This document shows positions 39,175 to 48,045 of a DNA stretch of 64,000 nt, piece by piece. Each line of letters begins with the position of its first letter. The stretch's first letter is position 1. The stretch is from Streptomyces fagopyri. Its GTDB lineage: Bacteria; Actinomycetota; Actinomycetes; Streptomycetales; Streptomycetaceae. Where the stretch lies: NCBI RefSeq assembly GCF_009498275.1, contig NZ_CP045643.1, positions 6,200,001-6,264,000 on the forward strand. Reading direction: 5' to 3'. The position numbers and the translations under genes are program-made. Below the pieces are notes generated by a model that did no database searches, was not told the origin of the DNA, and saw nothing but the letters and a program-made list of their open reading frames with translations.

Positions 39175-40278
39175 TCAGGCGTCGAGCCGCCACACCTGGA
39201 GTTCGTTCGTGTCCTCGGAGACCGTGCACCAGCTGCCGTCGCCCAGGGCCAGGGGGACACCGGACACCGGGAACGGATAGCCGACCTCGCCGAGCAGTCG
39301 CATGTCGCGCACGTCGACCAGCCAGTGCCGCCCCGCCCCGAACTCCTCGTCGGCCTCGACCGTGCCCGTGATGACGGTGTGCTCGTCGAGGAAACCGGCG
39401 TAGTAGTCCCAGTGCACCTCGGTCTCGTCGATCTCCGGCGGGAGCGCGGGATGGGGCGTCACGGCCTCGTCGGCGTCCAGCTCGGAGACGACCGAGCCGT
39501 CCGCGACGCGGTGCAGGGCGAGGAGTTCCTGATAGTGGGTGACCGTCAGGAAGTGCTCGCCGGACGGGCTCACCGCGAGCAGTATCCGGTCGTCGTCACC
39601 GATCCGGTCGACGGAGAGCCGCTCGCCGTCCCAGTGGCCCCACAGCAGCGGCACCCCGTCCTGGCCCTCGCCGACACTCAGCCCCATCTGCCCGGGGTCC
39701 GGGTGCGACACATGGTCCGAACCGGCGGCCACCGTCTGCGCGTCCGCCTCCCCGAGCACCGTCCCGTCGGCCGCGTCGAGCACCAGCCACTCGTCGAGCA
39801 CCTCGGGGTCCTCGCCGCCCTCGGTGAGCGGCCCGCGCACGTGGGCCCACACCAGCTTGCCGTCCGCCGAGAAGACCGCCGAGCCGCTGTCGGCGTACAA
39901 GTGGTCGCGGCTGTCGGTGTATTCGTCGACCGAGGCGTGCAACTCCGGGCAGCCGCCCTCCCAGCAGCCGTGCCGCACCTCCCACAGGGTCGCTCCGTGT
40001 ACGTCGACCGCCCGTATCGCGTGCAGGCCGGCGAAGACGGCGACGTCCAGTCCCGGCGCGACGGTGCGCGTACCGAAGCGGCGCCGCCACGGCGCCGGGA
40101 AGCGCGCCACGGAGGGCTCGCCCGCGAGCGCATCCGCCAGGTCGTACGCGGCCAGTTGGGCGTCGTCGCTCTGTAGGACGAGTGTCCGGTCCGGCAGGCA
40201 CAGCACGTCCGGAGCGCCGGCCGTGGCCGAATCCAGCGGGCCGGCGAGCGTGGTGACGAGACGGGCGCTCGCGGACAT
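39175..40278 (-). CDS. beta-propeller (WD40/PQQ-like) protein of unknown function
   Basis: The 367-residue cytosolic protein has repeated beta-strand motifs ending in Asp or Trp (LVLQSDDAQLAAYDLAD, AVFSADGKLVWAHV, EWLVLDAADGTVLGEA, ILLAVSPSGEHFLTV, WCTVSEDTNELQVWRL). These suggest a six- or seven-bladed propeller. There is no signal peptide, enzyme motif or membrane segment. GGAGG lies 6 nt before the ATG. I do not recognise a named family. Confidence 0.8.
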   Translation of the reverse strand: MSASARLVTTLAGPLDSATAGAPDVLCLPDRTLVLQSDDAQLAAYDLADALAGEPSVARFPAPWRRRFGTRTVAPGLDVAVFAGLHAIRAVDVHGATLWEVRHGCWEGGCPELHASVDEYTDSRDHLYADSGSAVFSADGKLVWAHVRGPLTEGGEDPEVLDEWLVLDAADGTVLGEADAQTVAAGSDHVSHPDPGQMGLSVGEGQDGVPLLWGHWDGERLSVDRIGDDDRILLAVSPSGEHFLTVTHYQELLALHRVADGSVVSELDADEAVTPHPALPPEIDETEVHWDYYAGFLDEHTVITGTVEADEEFGAGRHWLVDVRDMRLLGEVGYPFPVSGVPLALGDGSWCTVSEDTNELQVWRLDA

Positions 40279-41078
40279 GGTTCCTCCAGTGCGGGTGATG
40301 CGAGACGGCGTTGGGTGCACAGTACGGCCGTCCGCCGACAACGCCGCACGCACCCGCCCCCGTACGCACCGGGTCCGCTCGTCCCGGCGTGCGTGAGCGG
40401 GTGGCCCTGACGCACGGCGAGTTCGGCGCCGGCGCCGGCGCGGGGGCCGGTCTCCGGGTGACGGCCCGCCGCCTGTCCCGCCGTCGACGGGTGTCCGGCG
40501 ACGATCCGTGGCGTCCTCGCCTCGCTCCGCCCCGCAGGCGACCGGCGATCGATCCGTACGGCCCGGAGACGGTCGCCCTCGCCGGCGACTCCGTGATCGC
40601 CCCGACCGCCCCGGCCGCCCCCCGGGGTGAACTCGGTGCGGCGTGGAATTTCCCAGCGGTGCGCGCGCCGTCGGCCTTCCGCGCATTTGGCCGGCCGTAC
40701 TCGAAAGGACCATCGGGTTCCAGGTTTTTTCGATCCGCGACGACGCATCCGAACGTGTTTTGCGAATGGGCCGTTCGAGCCGTCCGGAGTGGTTCCGAAA
40801 GGAAATCGCACACCCTCTGCCGTGCACCCTTGGCCACAGGTCAAACGTCCCATGACGTGCAGTACTTGTCGAAGGCAGACTCCTGCCGAGTGTAGGTGCA
40901 CAGTGGCATCACGGAGACACGAAGCGTGAAACTCCATAAGTCCGGGGAACAGGGTGAGGGCACAACACTCGGCGTCCCGCGCCGAAGAGGCGGAGGTAAC
41001 GGTGGAGGAATTGCGGGCAGCACGGAAGAAGGCCGGAATTACGTTGCCGCCGCACCGGACCGGCCGGGCGGCACTGCG
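40279..41078. other. 800-bp gene-poor, locally AT-richer region
   Basis: Nothing convincing is encoded. From about 40640 to 40960 base composition is more A+T-rich than the surroundings, with a T6 run at 40728-40733 and several AAAGGA motifs. A 42-codon frame ending in the GTGA that starts the next gene (GTG at 40954, containing VTVEELRAARKKAGITLPPH) has a coding-like amino-acid content but no ribosome site. It may be a promoter/leader region, a small-RNA locus or the remnant of a lost gene. Confidence 0.5.
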
Positions 41079-41306
41079 GTGAAGCCGCCGACGAGGCCGC
41101 CGGTCGGCTCGTACGCCGTGGACGGGGACACCGGGAGGGTGGGGATGGTCATGGGGCACGTGGGGCCGTACGTACAGCTGAGGCCGCTCGGCGGCGGCAG
41201 GGAGTGGGACTGCGATCCGGGCGCGGTGCGCCGGGCCACCCCCGCGGAACGGCTCAGCGCGGCCACCGCGTACGCCAACGCACGCAGCCGCGGCGAGGTC
41301 CCTTGA
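41079..41306 (+). CDS. 75-residue conserved-looking small protein
   Basis: GTG opens a frame with PPVGSYAVDGDTGRVGMVMG, then HVGPYVQLRPLGGGREWDC and a C-terminal helix ATPAERLSAATAYANARSRG. The compact SH3-like pattern (GSY, G-hVGQVM-type turn, YVQLRP) resembles small Streptomyces proteins of unknown role that I recall but cannot name. The start overlaps the end of an upstream 42-codon frame (GTGA). A longer start at 40926 gives a glycine/arginine-rich, less credible N-terminus. Confidence 0.65.
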   Translation: MKPPTRPPVGSYAVDGDTGRVGMVMGHVGPYVQLRPLGGGREWDCDPGAVRRATPAERLSAATAYANARSRGEVP

Positions 41307-41383
41307 AGGCGGTGACGGGAGCGGGCGGGACGAAAGGGGCCCGTCCGGGCCGGGCGCGGGCGCCGTAGGCGAGAATGGACCGC

Positions 41384-42130
41384 ATGAGTCTGTTCCGCGA
41401 CGACGGCATCGTGCTGCGCACCCAGAAGCTGGGTGAGGCGGACCGGATCATCACTTTGCTCACGCGCGGTCACGGCCGGGTACGGGCCGTGGCGCGCGGC
41501 GTGCGGCGCACCAAGTCGAAGTTCGGGGCGCGCCTCGAACCCTTCTCCCACGTGGACGTGCAGTTCTTCGCCCGGGGCAGCGAGCTGATCGGACGCGGCC
41601 TGCCCCTGTGCACACAGAGCGAGACGATCTCCCCGTACGGCGGCGGGATCGTGACGGACTACGCGCGGTACACGGCGGGGACGGCCATGCTGGAGACCGC
41701 CGAGCGGTTCACGGACCATGAGGGGGAGCCCGCGGTGCAGCAGTACCTGCTGCTCGTCGGTGGGCTCCGCACCCTCGCCCGCGGTGAGCACGAACCGCAC
41801 CTCGTCCTCGACGCCTTCCTGCTGCGCTCCCTCGCCGTGAACGGTTACGCCCCCAGTTTCAGTGCCTGTGCCAAGTGCGGGATGCCGGGACCGAATCGGT
41901 TCTTCTCGGTCGCCGCGGGAGGTTCCGTCTGCGTCGACTGCCGGGTGCCCGGCAGCGTCGTACCCTCGGCGGGAGCCCTCGAACTCCTGGGCGCACTGCT
42001 CACGGGAGACTGGGAGACCGCGGACGCGTGCGAGCCGCGGTTCGTCCGGGAGGGCAGCGGGCTGGTTTCGGCCTATCTGCACTGGCACCTGGAGCGCGGG
42101 CTGCGCTCGCTGCGGTACGTCGAGAAGTAG
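41384..42130 (+). CDS. recO: DNA repair protein RecO
   Basis: The 248-residue protein has an OB-fold N-terminus (MSLFRDDGIVLRTQKLGEAD), a helical C-terminal half and a zinc site CAKCGMPGPN...CVDCR. RecO loads RecA on SSB-coated DNA with RecR. ATG 41384 is preferred over 41375 because GAGAAT ends 7 nt before it and conserved RecO sequence starts there. uppS follows 41 bp downstream, the usual actinobacterial pair. Confidence 0.95.
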   Translation: MSLFRDDGIVLRTQKLGEADRIITLLTRGHGRVRAVARGVRRTKSKFGARLEPFSHVDVQFFARGSELIGRGLPLCTQSETISPYGGGIVTDYARYTAGTAMLETAERFTDHEGEPAVQQYLLLVGGLRTLARGEHEPHLVLDAFLLRSLAVNGYAPSFSACAKCGMPGPNRFFSVAAGGSVCVDCRVPGSVVPSAGALELLGALLTGDWETADACEPRFVREGSGLVSAYLHWHLERGLRSLRYVEK

Positions 42131-42171
42131 TGCAGAGCAACAGACGCAAGACCTAGGGAGACGAGAGACAC

Positions 42172-43023
42172 ATGGTGGTACGCGGGTTCCTGGGGCGCCA
42201 GCGCCGCGAGTACGAGACGCCGGAGCCGCACCCGTCCGGTGCCCGCGCGCCCAAGCTTCCCGGCGAGCTGGTCCCCAACCACGTGGCGATCGTCATGGAC
42301 GGGAACGGCCGCTGGGCCAAGGAGCGCGGGCTGCCCCGCACCGAGGGCCACAAGATCGGCGCCGAGCGGGTGCTGGACGTGCTGCAGGGCGCGATCGAGG
42401 TCGGCGTCGGGGCCATCTCCCTGTACGCGTTCTCCACCGAGAACTGGAAGCGTTCGCCCGACGAGGTGCGCTTCCTGATGAACTTCAACCGCGACTTCAT
42501 CCGCAAGACGCGTGACCAGCTCGACGCGCTCGGCATCCGGGTGCGCTGGGTGGGCCGGATGCCCAAGCTGTGGAAGTCGGTCGCCAAGGAGCTCCAGATC
42601 GCCCAGGAGCAGACCAAGGACAACGACCGGCTCACTCTGTACTTCTGCATGAACTACGGGGGCCGCGCGGAGATCGCGGACGCGGCGCAGGCCCTGGCGG
42701 AGGACGTGCGGGCGGGCCGGCTCGACCCGGACAAGGTCACGGAGAAGACCTTCGCGAAGTACCTCTACTACCCGGACATGCCGGACGTGGACCTGTTCCT
42801 GCGGCCCAGCGGCGAGCAGCGCACCTCCAACTACCTGCTCTGGCAGAGCGCCTACGCCGAGATGGTCTTCCAGGACGTCCTGTGGCCGGACTTCGACCGC
42901 CGTGACCTGTGGCGTGCCTGCGTGGAGTTCGCCCAGCGCGACCGCCGCTTCGGTGGCGCCGTCCCGAACGAGGACCTGCTCGCCATGGAGGAAGCGATGC
43001 GGGGCCGCCCGGAAGGGGCCTGA
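42172..43023 (+). CDS. uppS: isoprenyl diphosphate synthase (undecaprenyl/decaprenyl, cis)
   Basis: The 283-residue cis-prenyltransferase has [19 protein letters not shown] with the catalytic Asp, [10 protein letters not shown], and the late [20 protein letters not shown]. It builds the C50-C55 lipid carrier for peptidoglycan from farnesyl diphosphate and isopentenyl diphosphate; product length is not readable from sequence. AGGGAG lies upstream of the ATG. Transcription ends at the strong palindrome downstream. Confidence 0.95.
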   Translation: MVVRGFLGRQRREYETPEPHPSGARAPKLPGELVPNHVAIVMDGNGRWAKERGLPRTEGHKIGAERVLDVLQGAIEVGVGAISLYAFSTENWKRSPDEVRFLMNFNRDFIRKTRDQLDALGIRVRWVGRMPKLWKSVAKELQIAQEQTKDNDRLTLYFCMNYGGRAEIADAAQALAEDVRAGRLDPDKVTEKTFAKYLYYPDMPDVDLFLRPSGEQRTSNYLLWQSAYAEMVFQDVLWPDFDRRDLWRACVEFAQRDRRFGGAVPNEDLLAMEEAMRGRPEGA

Positions 43024-43033
43024 CACCCACGGA

Positions 43034-43077
43034 CGCGGATGAGGGGGGTGCCCGGCCGGGCACCCCCCTCATCCGCG
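43034..43077. terminator. 44-bp perfect palindrome, bidirectional terminator of uppS and zur
   Basis: The arm CGCGGATGAGGGGGG, continuing TGCCCGG, is followed immediately by its exact reverse complement, giving 22-bp arms without a spacer. It lies 10 bp after uppS and faces the end of the zinc operon. Confidence 0.85.
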
Positions 43078-43141
43078 CCTGCCGTGATGTACACGACCGC
43101 GGCGGGACAGCCCGCGCGCGCCGCGGCCGGAACCCGGCGCG

Positions 43142-43203
43142 GCGCGTCTCTCACCGGCGGTCCGCGCGTCTCTCACCGGGTCCGCGCCTGTCACCGGTGG
43201 TCC
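43142..43203. repeat. three degenerate direct repeats of about 20 bp
   Basis: TCACCGG-containing units start at 43151, 43173 and 43191 and share GGTCCGCGC at their ends. They occupy the uppS/zur convergent junction between the terminator and the zur stop. Confidence 0.7.
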
Positions 43204-43246
43204 GCGCCGCCCGTCGGCGGCCTCGGGCACCCGTCGGTGCCGTCCG

Positions 43247-43663
43247 CTACCCCTTGGCGGCGGCGCAGTCCGCGCAGGTGCCGAAGATCTCCACCGTGTG
43301 CGCGACGTTCACATAGCCGTGCTCCGCCGCGATCGTCTCGGCCCACTTCTCGACGGCGGGGCCCTCGACCTCGACCGCCTTGCCGCAGACCCGGCAGACG
43401 AGGTGGTGGTGGTGCTCGCCGGTGGAGCAACGGCGGTAGACGGACTCGCCGTCTGAGGTGCGCAGCACGTCCACCTCGCCGGCGTCGGCGAGGTTCTGCA
43501 GCGTGCGGTACACGGTGGTGAGCCCGACGGAGTCACCCTTGTGCTTGAGCATGTCGTGGAGTTCCTGCGCACTGCGGAACTCGTCCACCTCGTCGAGCGC
43601 CGCCGCCACGGCGGCACGCTGCCGGGTGGAGCGGCCCCGAACGGGCGATCCAGCGGTAGTCAC
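43247..43663 (-). CDS. zur: zinc uptake regulator Zur (Fur family)
   Basis: The 138-residue Fur-family repressor has the winged helix (TRQRAAVAAALDEVDEFRSA, VGLTTVYRTLQNLADAGEV), the metal site HHHHLVC, and the CRVC/CADC structural zinc pair. GTG at 43663 has GAGGAGG 6 nt upstream; the longer frame is not used. It is the last gene after znuA-znuC-znuB, and Zur boxes precede znuA, so it represses its own operon when zinc is ample. Confidence 0.93.
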   Translation of the reverse strand: MTTAGSPVRGRSTRQRAAVAAALDEVDEFRSAQELHDMLKHKGDSVGLTTVYRTLQNLADAGEVDVLRTSDGESVYRRCSTGEHHHHLVCRVCGKAVEVEGPAVEKWAETIAAEHGYVNVAHTVEIFGTCADCAAAKG

Positions 43664-43721
43664 CGTTGCCTCCTCGCGTCTGCTCTTGCCCGGCCATTGT
43701 GCCAGCCCGGACTGTCCGTGG

Positions 43722-44624
43722 TCAGACGCCGACCTTCCGTTCCGGGGCACGGCCGGCCGGAATCACGCACTCCGCCGGGTCCCCGGCCGACTGTCCGGCC
43801 GCCGCGGCGCGCGCCCGGCGCCGGGCGAGCGGTGTCGCCAGCACGGTCAGCGCGATGAACGCCCCGATGGTCAGCAGCACGATCGTCGCACCGGGCGGCA
43901 CGTCCTGGTAGAACGAGGTCACCGTCCCGCCGATCGTCACGCTCACCCCGATCGCCACCGCGATCACGAAGGTGGCGACGAAGCTGCGGCTGAGCTGTTG
44001 CGCCGCCGCGACCGGCACCACCATCAGCGCGCTCACCAGCAGCAGGCCGACGACACGCATGGCCACCGTCACGGTGACCGCCGCCGTGACGGCGGTGAGC
44101 AGGTTCAGCGCGCGCACGGGCAGGCCGGTCACCCGTGCGAACTCCTCGTCCTGGCTGACCGCGAACAGCTGCCGGCGCAGCCCCACGGTGACCAGCACCA
44201 CGAAGGCCGCCAGCAGGCAGATCGCCGTCACGTCGGACTCGCTGACCGTCGAGAGCGAGCCGAAGAGGTACGAGGTCAGGTTGGCGTTCGAGCCGGCCGG
44301 CGCGAGGTTGATGAACATGACGCCGCCCGCCATGCCGCCGTAGAAGAGCATGGCGAGCGCGATGTCGCCGCGTGTTTTGCCGTACCAGCGGATCAGCTCC
44401 ATGATCACGGCGCCCAGCACGGAGACGGCCGTCGCCATCCACACGGGGTTGGCCGACAGCAGGAAGCCGAGGCCGACGCCCGTCATCGCCACATGGCCGA
44501 TCCCGTCGCCCATCAGGGCCTGCCGGCGCTGGACCAGGTAGATGCCGACGGCGGGCGCGGTGATGCCCACCAGGACGGCGGCGAGCAGCGCCCGCTGCAT
44601 GAAGGTGTAGTCGAAGATCTCCAT
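43722..44624 (-). CDS. znuB: zinc ABC transporter permease
   Basis: The 300-residue permease has about eight membrane helices (RALLAAVLVGITAPAVGIYL, VSALMVVPVAAAQQLSRSFV, IVLLTIGAFIALTVLATPLA) and the ABC-3 family motif in GDGIGHVAMTGVGLG. It carries zinc delivered by ZnuA through the membrane. Its ATG overlaps the znuC stop by one base. Confidence 0.93.
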   Translation of the reverse strand: MEIFDYTFMQRALLAAVLVGITAPAVGIYLVQRRQALMGDGIGHVAMTGVGLGFLLSANPVWMATAVSVLGAVIMELIRWYGKTRGDIALAMLFYGGMAGGVMFINLAPAGSNANLTSYLFGSLSTVSESDVTAICLLAAFVVLVTVGLRRQLFAVSQDEEFARVTGLPVRALNLLTAVTAAVTVTVAMRVVGLLLVSALMVVPVAAAQQLSRSFVATFVIAVAIGVSVTIGGTVTSFYQDVPPGATIVLLTIGAFIALTVLATPLARRRARAAAAGQSAGDPAECVIPAGRAPERKVGV

Positions 44625-45394
44625 CAGCTCAGCAGTCCCGTCCGGATCGGTTCGGCGTCGTGAGCCGTGTGCGGGTGTACGTGGTCGTGGCCGGGCAGGG
44701 CGTGCTGGCCCACCGCGGCCGGGGGCGGCCCGTCGTGCAGGACGCAGCCGTCGCGCAGGACGACCGCGCGGTCGATCAGCGGCTCCAGAGGGCCCAGTTC
44801 GTGCAGGACGAGCAGCACCGTGGTGCCGGCCGCCACCTGTTGCCTGAGCGTCCGCGCCAGCACCTCCTGGCTCGCCAGGTCGACGCCCGCCATCGGCTCG
44901 TCCATGATCAGCAGTTCGGGTTCGGAGGCCAGCGCGCGGGCGATCAGCACCCGCTGGTGCTGGCCGCCGGAGAGGGCGTTCACGGAGTCCTTGGCGCGGT
45001 CCGCCATGCCGACGAGCTCCAGGGCGTGCCGCACGGCCTCGTGATCGGCCCGGCGCAGCACGCCGAAACGGGCGCGGGACAGCCGGCCGGAGGCGACGAT
45101 CTCGGTGACCGTGGCGGGCACGCCGCCGGCCGCGGTCGTGCGCTGCGGGACGTACCCCACGCGCCGCCACTCGCGGAAACGGTGCCGCGGTGTACCGAAG
45201 AGCTCGATCTCGCCCCCGCTGACCGTGACTTGGCCGATGACGCTGCGCACGGCGGTCGACTTGCCCGAGCCGTTCGCGCCGAGCAGCGCGACGACCTCGC
45301 CGCGGTGGACGGTGAGATCGATGCCGCGCAGGACGGGGCGTGAGCCCAGTTCGGCGGTGACACGGCGCAGGGATATGACCGGCTCGGTCGTCAT
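44624..45394 (-). CDS. znuC: zinc ABC transporter ATPase
   Basis: The 256-residue ATPase has Walker A GANGSGKST, signature LSGGQHQRVLIARAL, Walker B LLIMDEPMAGVD and the H-loop VLHE in place of the usual SHD. The C-terminus is His-rich (HALPGHDHVHPHTAHD), which may bind metal. ATG 45394 has GGAGG 6 nt upstream; an earlier in-frame ATG at 45415 lacks one. Confidence 0.93.
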   Translation of the reverse strand: MTTEPVISLRRVTAELGSRPVLRGIDLTVHRGEVVALLGANGSGKSTAVRSVIGQVTVSGGEIELFGTPRHRFREWRRVGYVPQRTTAAGGVPATVTEIVASGRLSRARFGVLRRADHEAVRHALELVGMADRAKDSVNALSGGQHQRVLIARALASEPELLIMDEPMAGVDLASQEVLARTLRQQVAAGTTVLLVLHELGPLEPLIDRAVVLRDGCVLHDGPPPAAVGQHALPGHDHVHPHTAHDAEPIRTGLLS

Positions 45395-45411
45395 GCCGTC
45401 CTCCGTAGGGA

Positions 45412-46374
45412 TCACTTGGCGCCCAGAGCCTTCTGCAGCGCCTTCAGGTTGGACTCCATGACCTGGAAGTAGTCGTCGCCCCGGGACTTCGCGGTGATGC
45501 CCTCGATCGGGTCGAGGACGTCCGTTCCCAGCTTCGCGTCGCCGGCGATGGTCTTCGCGGTCTTGTCGCTGACGAGCGTCTCGTAGAAGACCGTCGAGAC
45601 GCCGTCGGCCTTCGCCATCCTCTCAAGGTCCTTCACACGGTTCGCGCTGGGCTCCGACTCCGGGTCGAGGCCGTTGATGGCCTCCTCGGTGAGTCCGTAG
45701 CGCTCGGCGAGGTAGCCGAAGGCGGCGTGGGTGGTGATGAAGGTGGTGGTCCTGGTGCTCCGCAGCCCGTCGGCGAACCGGGTGTTCAGGGCTCCCAGTT
45801 TCCCGACCAGCGCGGCGGTGTTCTTCCGGTAGTCGGCGGCGTGCCCGGGGTCGGCCTTCTCCAGGCCCTTGCCGACGCCCTGGGCGACCTCGGCGTACTT
45901 CACCGGGTCGAGCCAGATGTGCGGGTCGGTGGCCCCGGTCTCCTCGCCGTCGCTGTCGTCGTGGGCGGCGGCGTGCCCGCCGACCTCGTTGCCGTGCTTC
46001 TCCAGTCGGGTCAGCGACGCGGCGTCGATCTTCGTGCCGACCTGGGACTGGGCGACGGCGGTGTCGACGGCCGGCTGCAGGCCCTTGAGGTAGACGATGG
46101 CGCCCGCCTTCTCGAGCCGCACGGTCTGCCGGACGCTGATCTCCAGGTCGTGCGGTTCCTGGCCCGGCTCGGTCAGGCTCGTCACGTGCACGTGCGTCCC
46201 GCCGATCTGCTCGGCGAGGAACTGCATGGGGTAGAACGACGCCACGACGTCGAGCTTCCCGTCGTTCCCGCCGTCGGCCGCCGCGGACCCGGAACAGGCG
46301 GAGAGGGTGCCGAGACCGAGAGTGGTGGCCGCGAGTGCCGCGGACCCGGATATGAGGCGTCGTCGTACGTTCAT
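45412..46374 (-). CDS. znuA: zinc-binding lipoprotein ZnuA
   Basis: The 320-residue cluster-9 binding protein has a lipoprotein signal with lipobox LSAC (Cys27), metal ligands in THVHVTSLTEPGQEPHDLEI, an HD-rich loop (GGHAAAHDDSDGEETG) and the later TTHAAFGYLAERYG. The loop and ligands indicate zinc. ATG 46374 is chosen; ATG 46383 and TTG 46392 lie inside a Zur box. With TTGACA and TGAAAA/GAAAAT as promoter boxes, transcription would start at or next to this ATG. Confidence 0.93.
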   Translation of the reverse strand: MNVRRRLISGSAALAATTLGLGTLSACSGSAAADGGNDGKLDVVASFYPMQFLAEQIGGTHVHVTSLTEPGQEPHDLEISVRQTVRLEKAGAIVYLKGLQPAVDTAVAQSQVGTKIDAASLTRLEKHGNEVGGHAAAHDDSDGEETGATDPHIWLDPVKYAEVAQGVGKGLEKADPGHAADYRKNTAALVGKLGALNTRFADGLRSTRTTTFITTHAAFGYLAERYGLTEEAINGLDPESEPSANRVKDLERMAKADGVSTVFYETLVSDKTAKTIAGDAKLGTDVLDPIEGITAKSRGDDYFQVMESNLKALQKALGAK

Positions 46375-46388
46375 GACAGTCATTTTCA
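46374..46388. promoter_or_regulatory. Zur box 1 (proximal)
   Basis: Coding-strand TGAAAATGACTGTCA closely matches the Streptomyces Zur box (TGAAAATGATTTTCA). It covers the likely -10 and reaches the znuA start codon. Confidence 0.85.
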
Positions 46389-46395
46389 ACAAACC

Positions 46396-46410
46396 TGGAA
46401 ACGATTGTCA
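46396..46410. promoter_or_regulatory. Zur box 2 (distal)
   Basis: Coding-strand TGACAATCGTTTCCA also fits the Zur pattern, with outer TGA and CA arms. It overlaps the -35 TTGACA. Its centre is 22 bp from that of box 1, two helical turns, so Zur dimers could bind on the same face. Confidence 0.7.
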
Positions 46411-46538
46411 ACAAGCCCTGGGCAAGTCCTCGGTGAACGGCGGGCGAGGAGGGTCGTCACCGAACCGATTTGATACGAGGGTGGGCGGCGCCGGTAACCT
46501 GAGTCATTCGCGCCGTCCGTCGTACTGAAGAGAGCATC

Positions 46539-47921
46539 GTGGCCGCCGACAAGATCGACACCATCGTCAGCCTGAGCAAGCGCCGTGGCTTCGTTTTCCC
46601 CTGTAGTGAGATCTACGGCGGACAGCGTGCCGCTTGGGACTACGGCCCGCTCGGCGTCGAACTCAAGGAGAACCTGAAGCGCCAGTGGTGGCGCTACATG
46701 GTCACGTCGCGCGAGGACGTGGTCGGTCTCGACTCGTCCGTGATCCTGGCCCCCGAGGTGTGGGTCGCCTCCGGTCACGTCGCCACCTTCACGGACCCGC
46801 TGACCGAGTGCACCTTCTGCCACAAGCGCTACCGCGCCGACCACATGGAGGAGGCGTACGAGGCGAAGCACGGCCGCCTGCCCGAGCACGGTCTCACCGA
46901 CCTGAACTGCCCGAACTGCGGCAACAAGGGCACCTTCACCGAGCCCAAGCAGTTCTCCGGCCTGCTCTCCACCCACCTCGGCCCCACGCAGGACAGCGGC
47001 TCCGTCGCGTACCTGCGCCCCGAGACCGCCCAGGGCATCTTCACCAACTTCGCCAGCGTGCAGACCGCCTCGCGCAGGAAGCCGCCGTTCGGCATCGCGC
47101 AGATGGGCAAGTCCTTCCGCAACGAGATCACGCCCGGCAACTTCATCTTCCGCACCCGCGAGTTCGAGCAGATGGAGATGGAGTTCTTCGTCAAGCCGGG
47201 CGAGGACGAGCAGTGGCAGGAGTACTGGATGGAGCAGCGCTGGAGCTGGTACACCGGTCTCGGCATGCGCGAGGAGAACATGCGCTGGTACGACCACCCG
47301 GCCGAGAAGCTCTCGCACTACTCCAAGCGCACCGCCGACATCGAGTACCGCTTCCAGTTCGGCGGCAACGAGTGGGGTGAGCTGGAAGGCGTCGCCAACC
47401 GCACGGACTACGACCTGACGGCGCACTCCAAGGCGTCGGGCCAGGACCTGTCCTACTTCGACCAGGAGGCCGGCGAGCGCTGGACCCCCTACGTCATCGA
47501 GCCCGCCGCCGGTGTCGGCCGCGCGATGCTGGCCTTCCTCCTCGACGCCTACGTCGAGGACGAGGCCCCCAACGCCAAGGGCAAGATGGAGAAGCGCACG
47601 GTGCTGCGCCTCGACCCGCGCCTCGCGCCGGTCAAGGTCGCCGTCCTCCCGCTCTCCCGCAACCCGGAGCTGTCGCCCAAGGCCAAGGGCCTGGCCACCG
47701 CGCTGCGCCAGAACTGGAACATCGACTTCGACGACGCCGGTGCCATCGGCCGCCGTTACCGCCGCCAGGACGAGATCGGCACCCCGTTCTGCGTCACCGT
47801 CGACTTCGACACCCTCGACGACAACGCGGTGACGGTGCGCGAGCGCGACTCGATGAAGCAGGAGCGCGTGTCGCTCGACCAGATCGAGGGCTACCTCGCG
47901 TCCCGTCTGATCGGCTGCTGA
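46539..47921 (+). CDS. glyS: glycyl-tRNA synthetase (homodimeric type)
   Basis: The 460-residue class II synthetase has motif 1 ([21 protein letters not shown]), motif 2 around [20 protein letters not shown], motif 3 GVGRAMLAF, and the family zinc-like CTFC...CPNC pair. A C-terminal anticodon-binding domain follows. It charges tRNA-Gly. The GTG start has GAAGAG a few bases upstream. The neighbourhood zur-znu-glyS is also found in mycobacteria. Confidence 0.96.
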   Translation: MAADKIDTIVSLSKRRGFVFPCSEIYGGQRAAWDYGPLGVELKENLKRQWWRYMVTSREDVVGLDSSVILAPEVWVASGHVATFTDPLTECTFCHKRYRADHMEEAYEAKHGRLPEHGLTDLNCPNCGNKGTFTEPKQFSGLLSTHLGPTQDSGSVAYLRPETAQGIFTNFASVQTASRRKPPFGIAQMGKSFRNEITPGNFIFRTREFEQMEMEFFVKPGEDEQWQEYWMEQRWSWYTGLGMREENMRWYDHPAEKLSHYSKRTADIEYRFQFGGNEWGELEGVANRTDYDLTAHSKASGQDLSYFDQEAGERWTPYVIEPAAGVGRAMLAFLLDAYVEDEAPNAKGKMEKRTVLRLDPRLAPVKVAVLPLSRNPELSPKAKGLATALRQNWNIDFDDAGAIGRRYRRQDEIGTPFCVTVDFDTLDDNAVTVRERDSMKQERVSLDQIEGYLASRLIGC

Positions 47922-47972
47922 CCGACCGCTGACCGACCGCTGACCGACCGGCGGCCCGCCGCTGACCGACCG
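47918..47972. repeat. 11-bp tandem repeat (CTGACCGACCG) over the glyS stop
   Basis: Three perfect copies start at 47918, 47929 and 47940 and a fourth lies at 47962. The first copy includes the glyS TGA, and later copies repeat TGA in other frames. The array is followed by GGCGGCC-rich sequence and the terminator. Confidence 0.9.
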
Positions 47973-47996
47973 GCGGCCGGCCGACCGGCCGACGGC

Positions 47997-48037
47997 GAAG
48001 CCCCCGCCCCCCGTGACCACGGGGGGGCGGGGGCTTC
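47997..48037. terminator. bidirectional terminator between glyS and chitinase
   Basis: GAAGCCCCCGCCCCCCGTG pairs with its complement on the right, with a single bulged G and a two-base loop. It is 75 bp after glyS and 8 bp before the chitinase stop. Confidence 0.85.
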
Positions 48038-48045
48038 GTGGTGTC

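Noticed and set aside
40728..40733. Intrinsic terminator with a U-tract
   Set aside because: The T6 run is there, but the upstream stem is weak (GGACC with GGTTCC) and no upstream plus-strand gene needs one.
40643..40855. 70-residue plus-strand frame in the AT-richer region
   Set aside because: No ribosome site and no consistent GC3 bias; the translated sequence has no recognisable pattern.
40841..41023. 60-residue minus-strand frame
   Set aside because: Proline-rich with no start signal, and antisense to the better-supported small frames.
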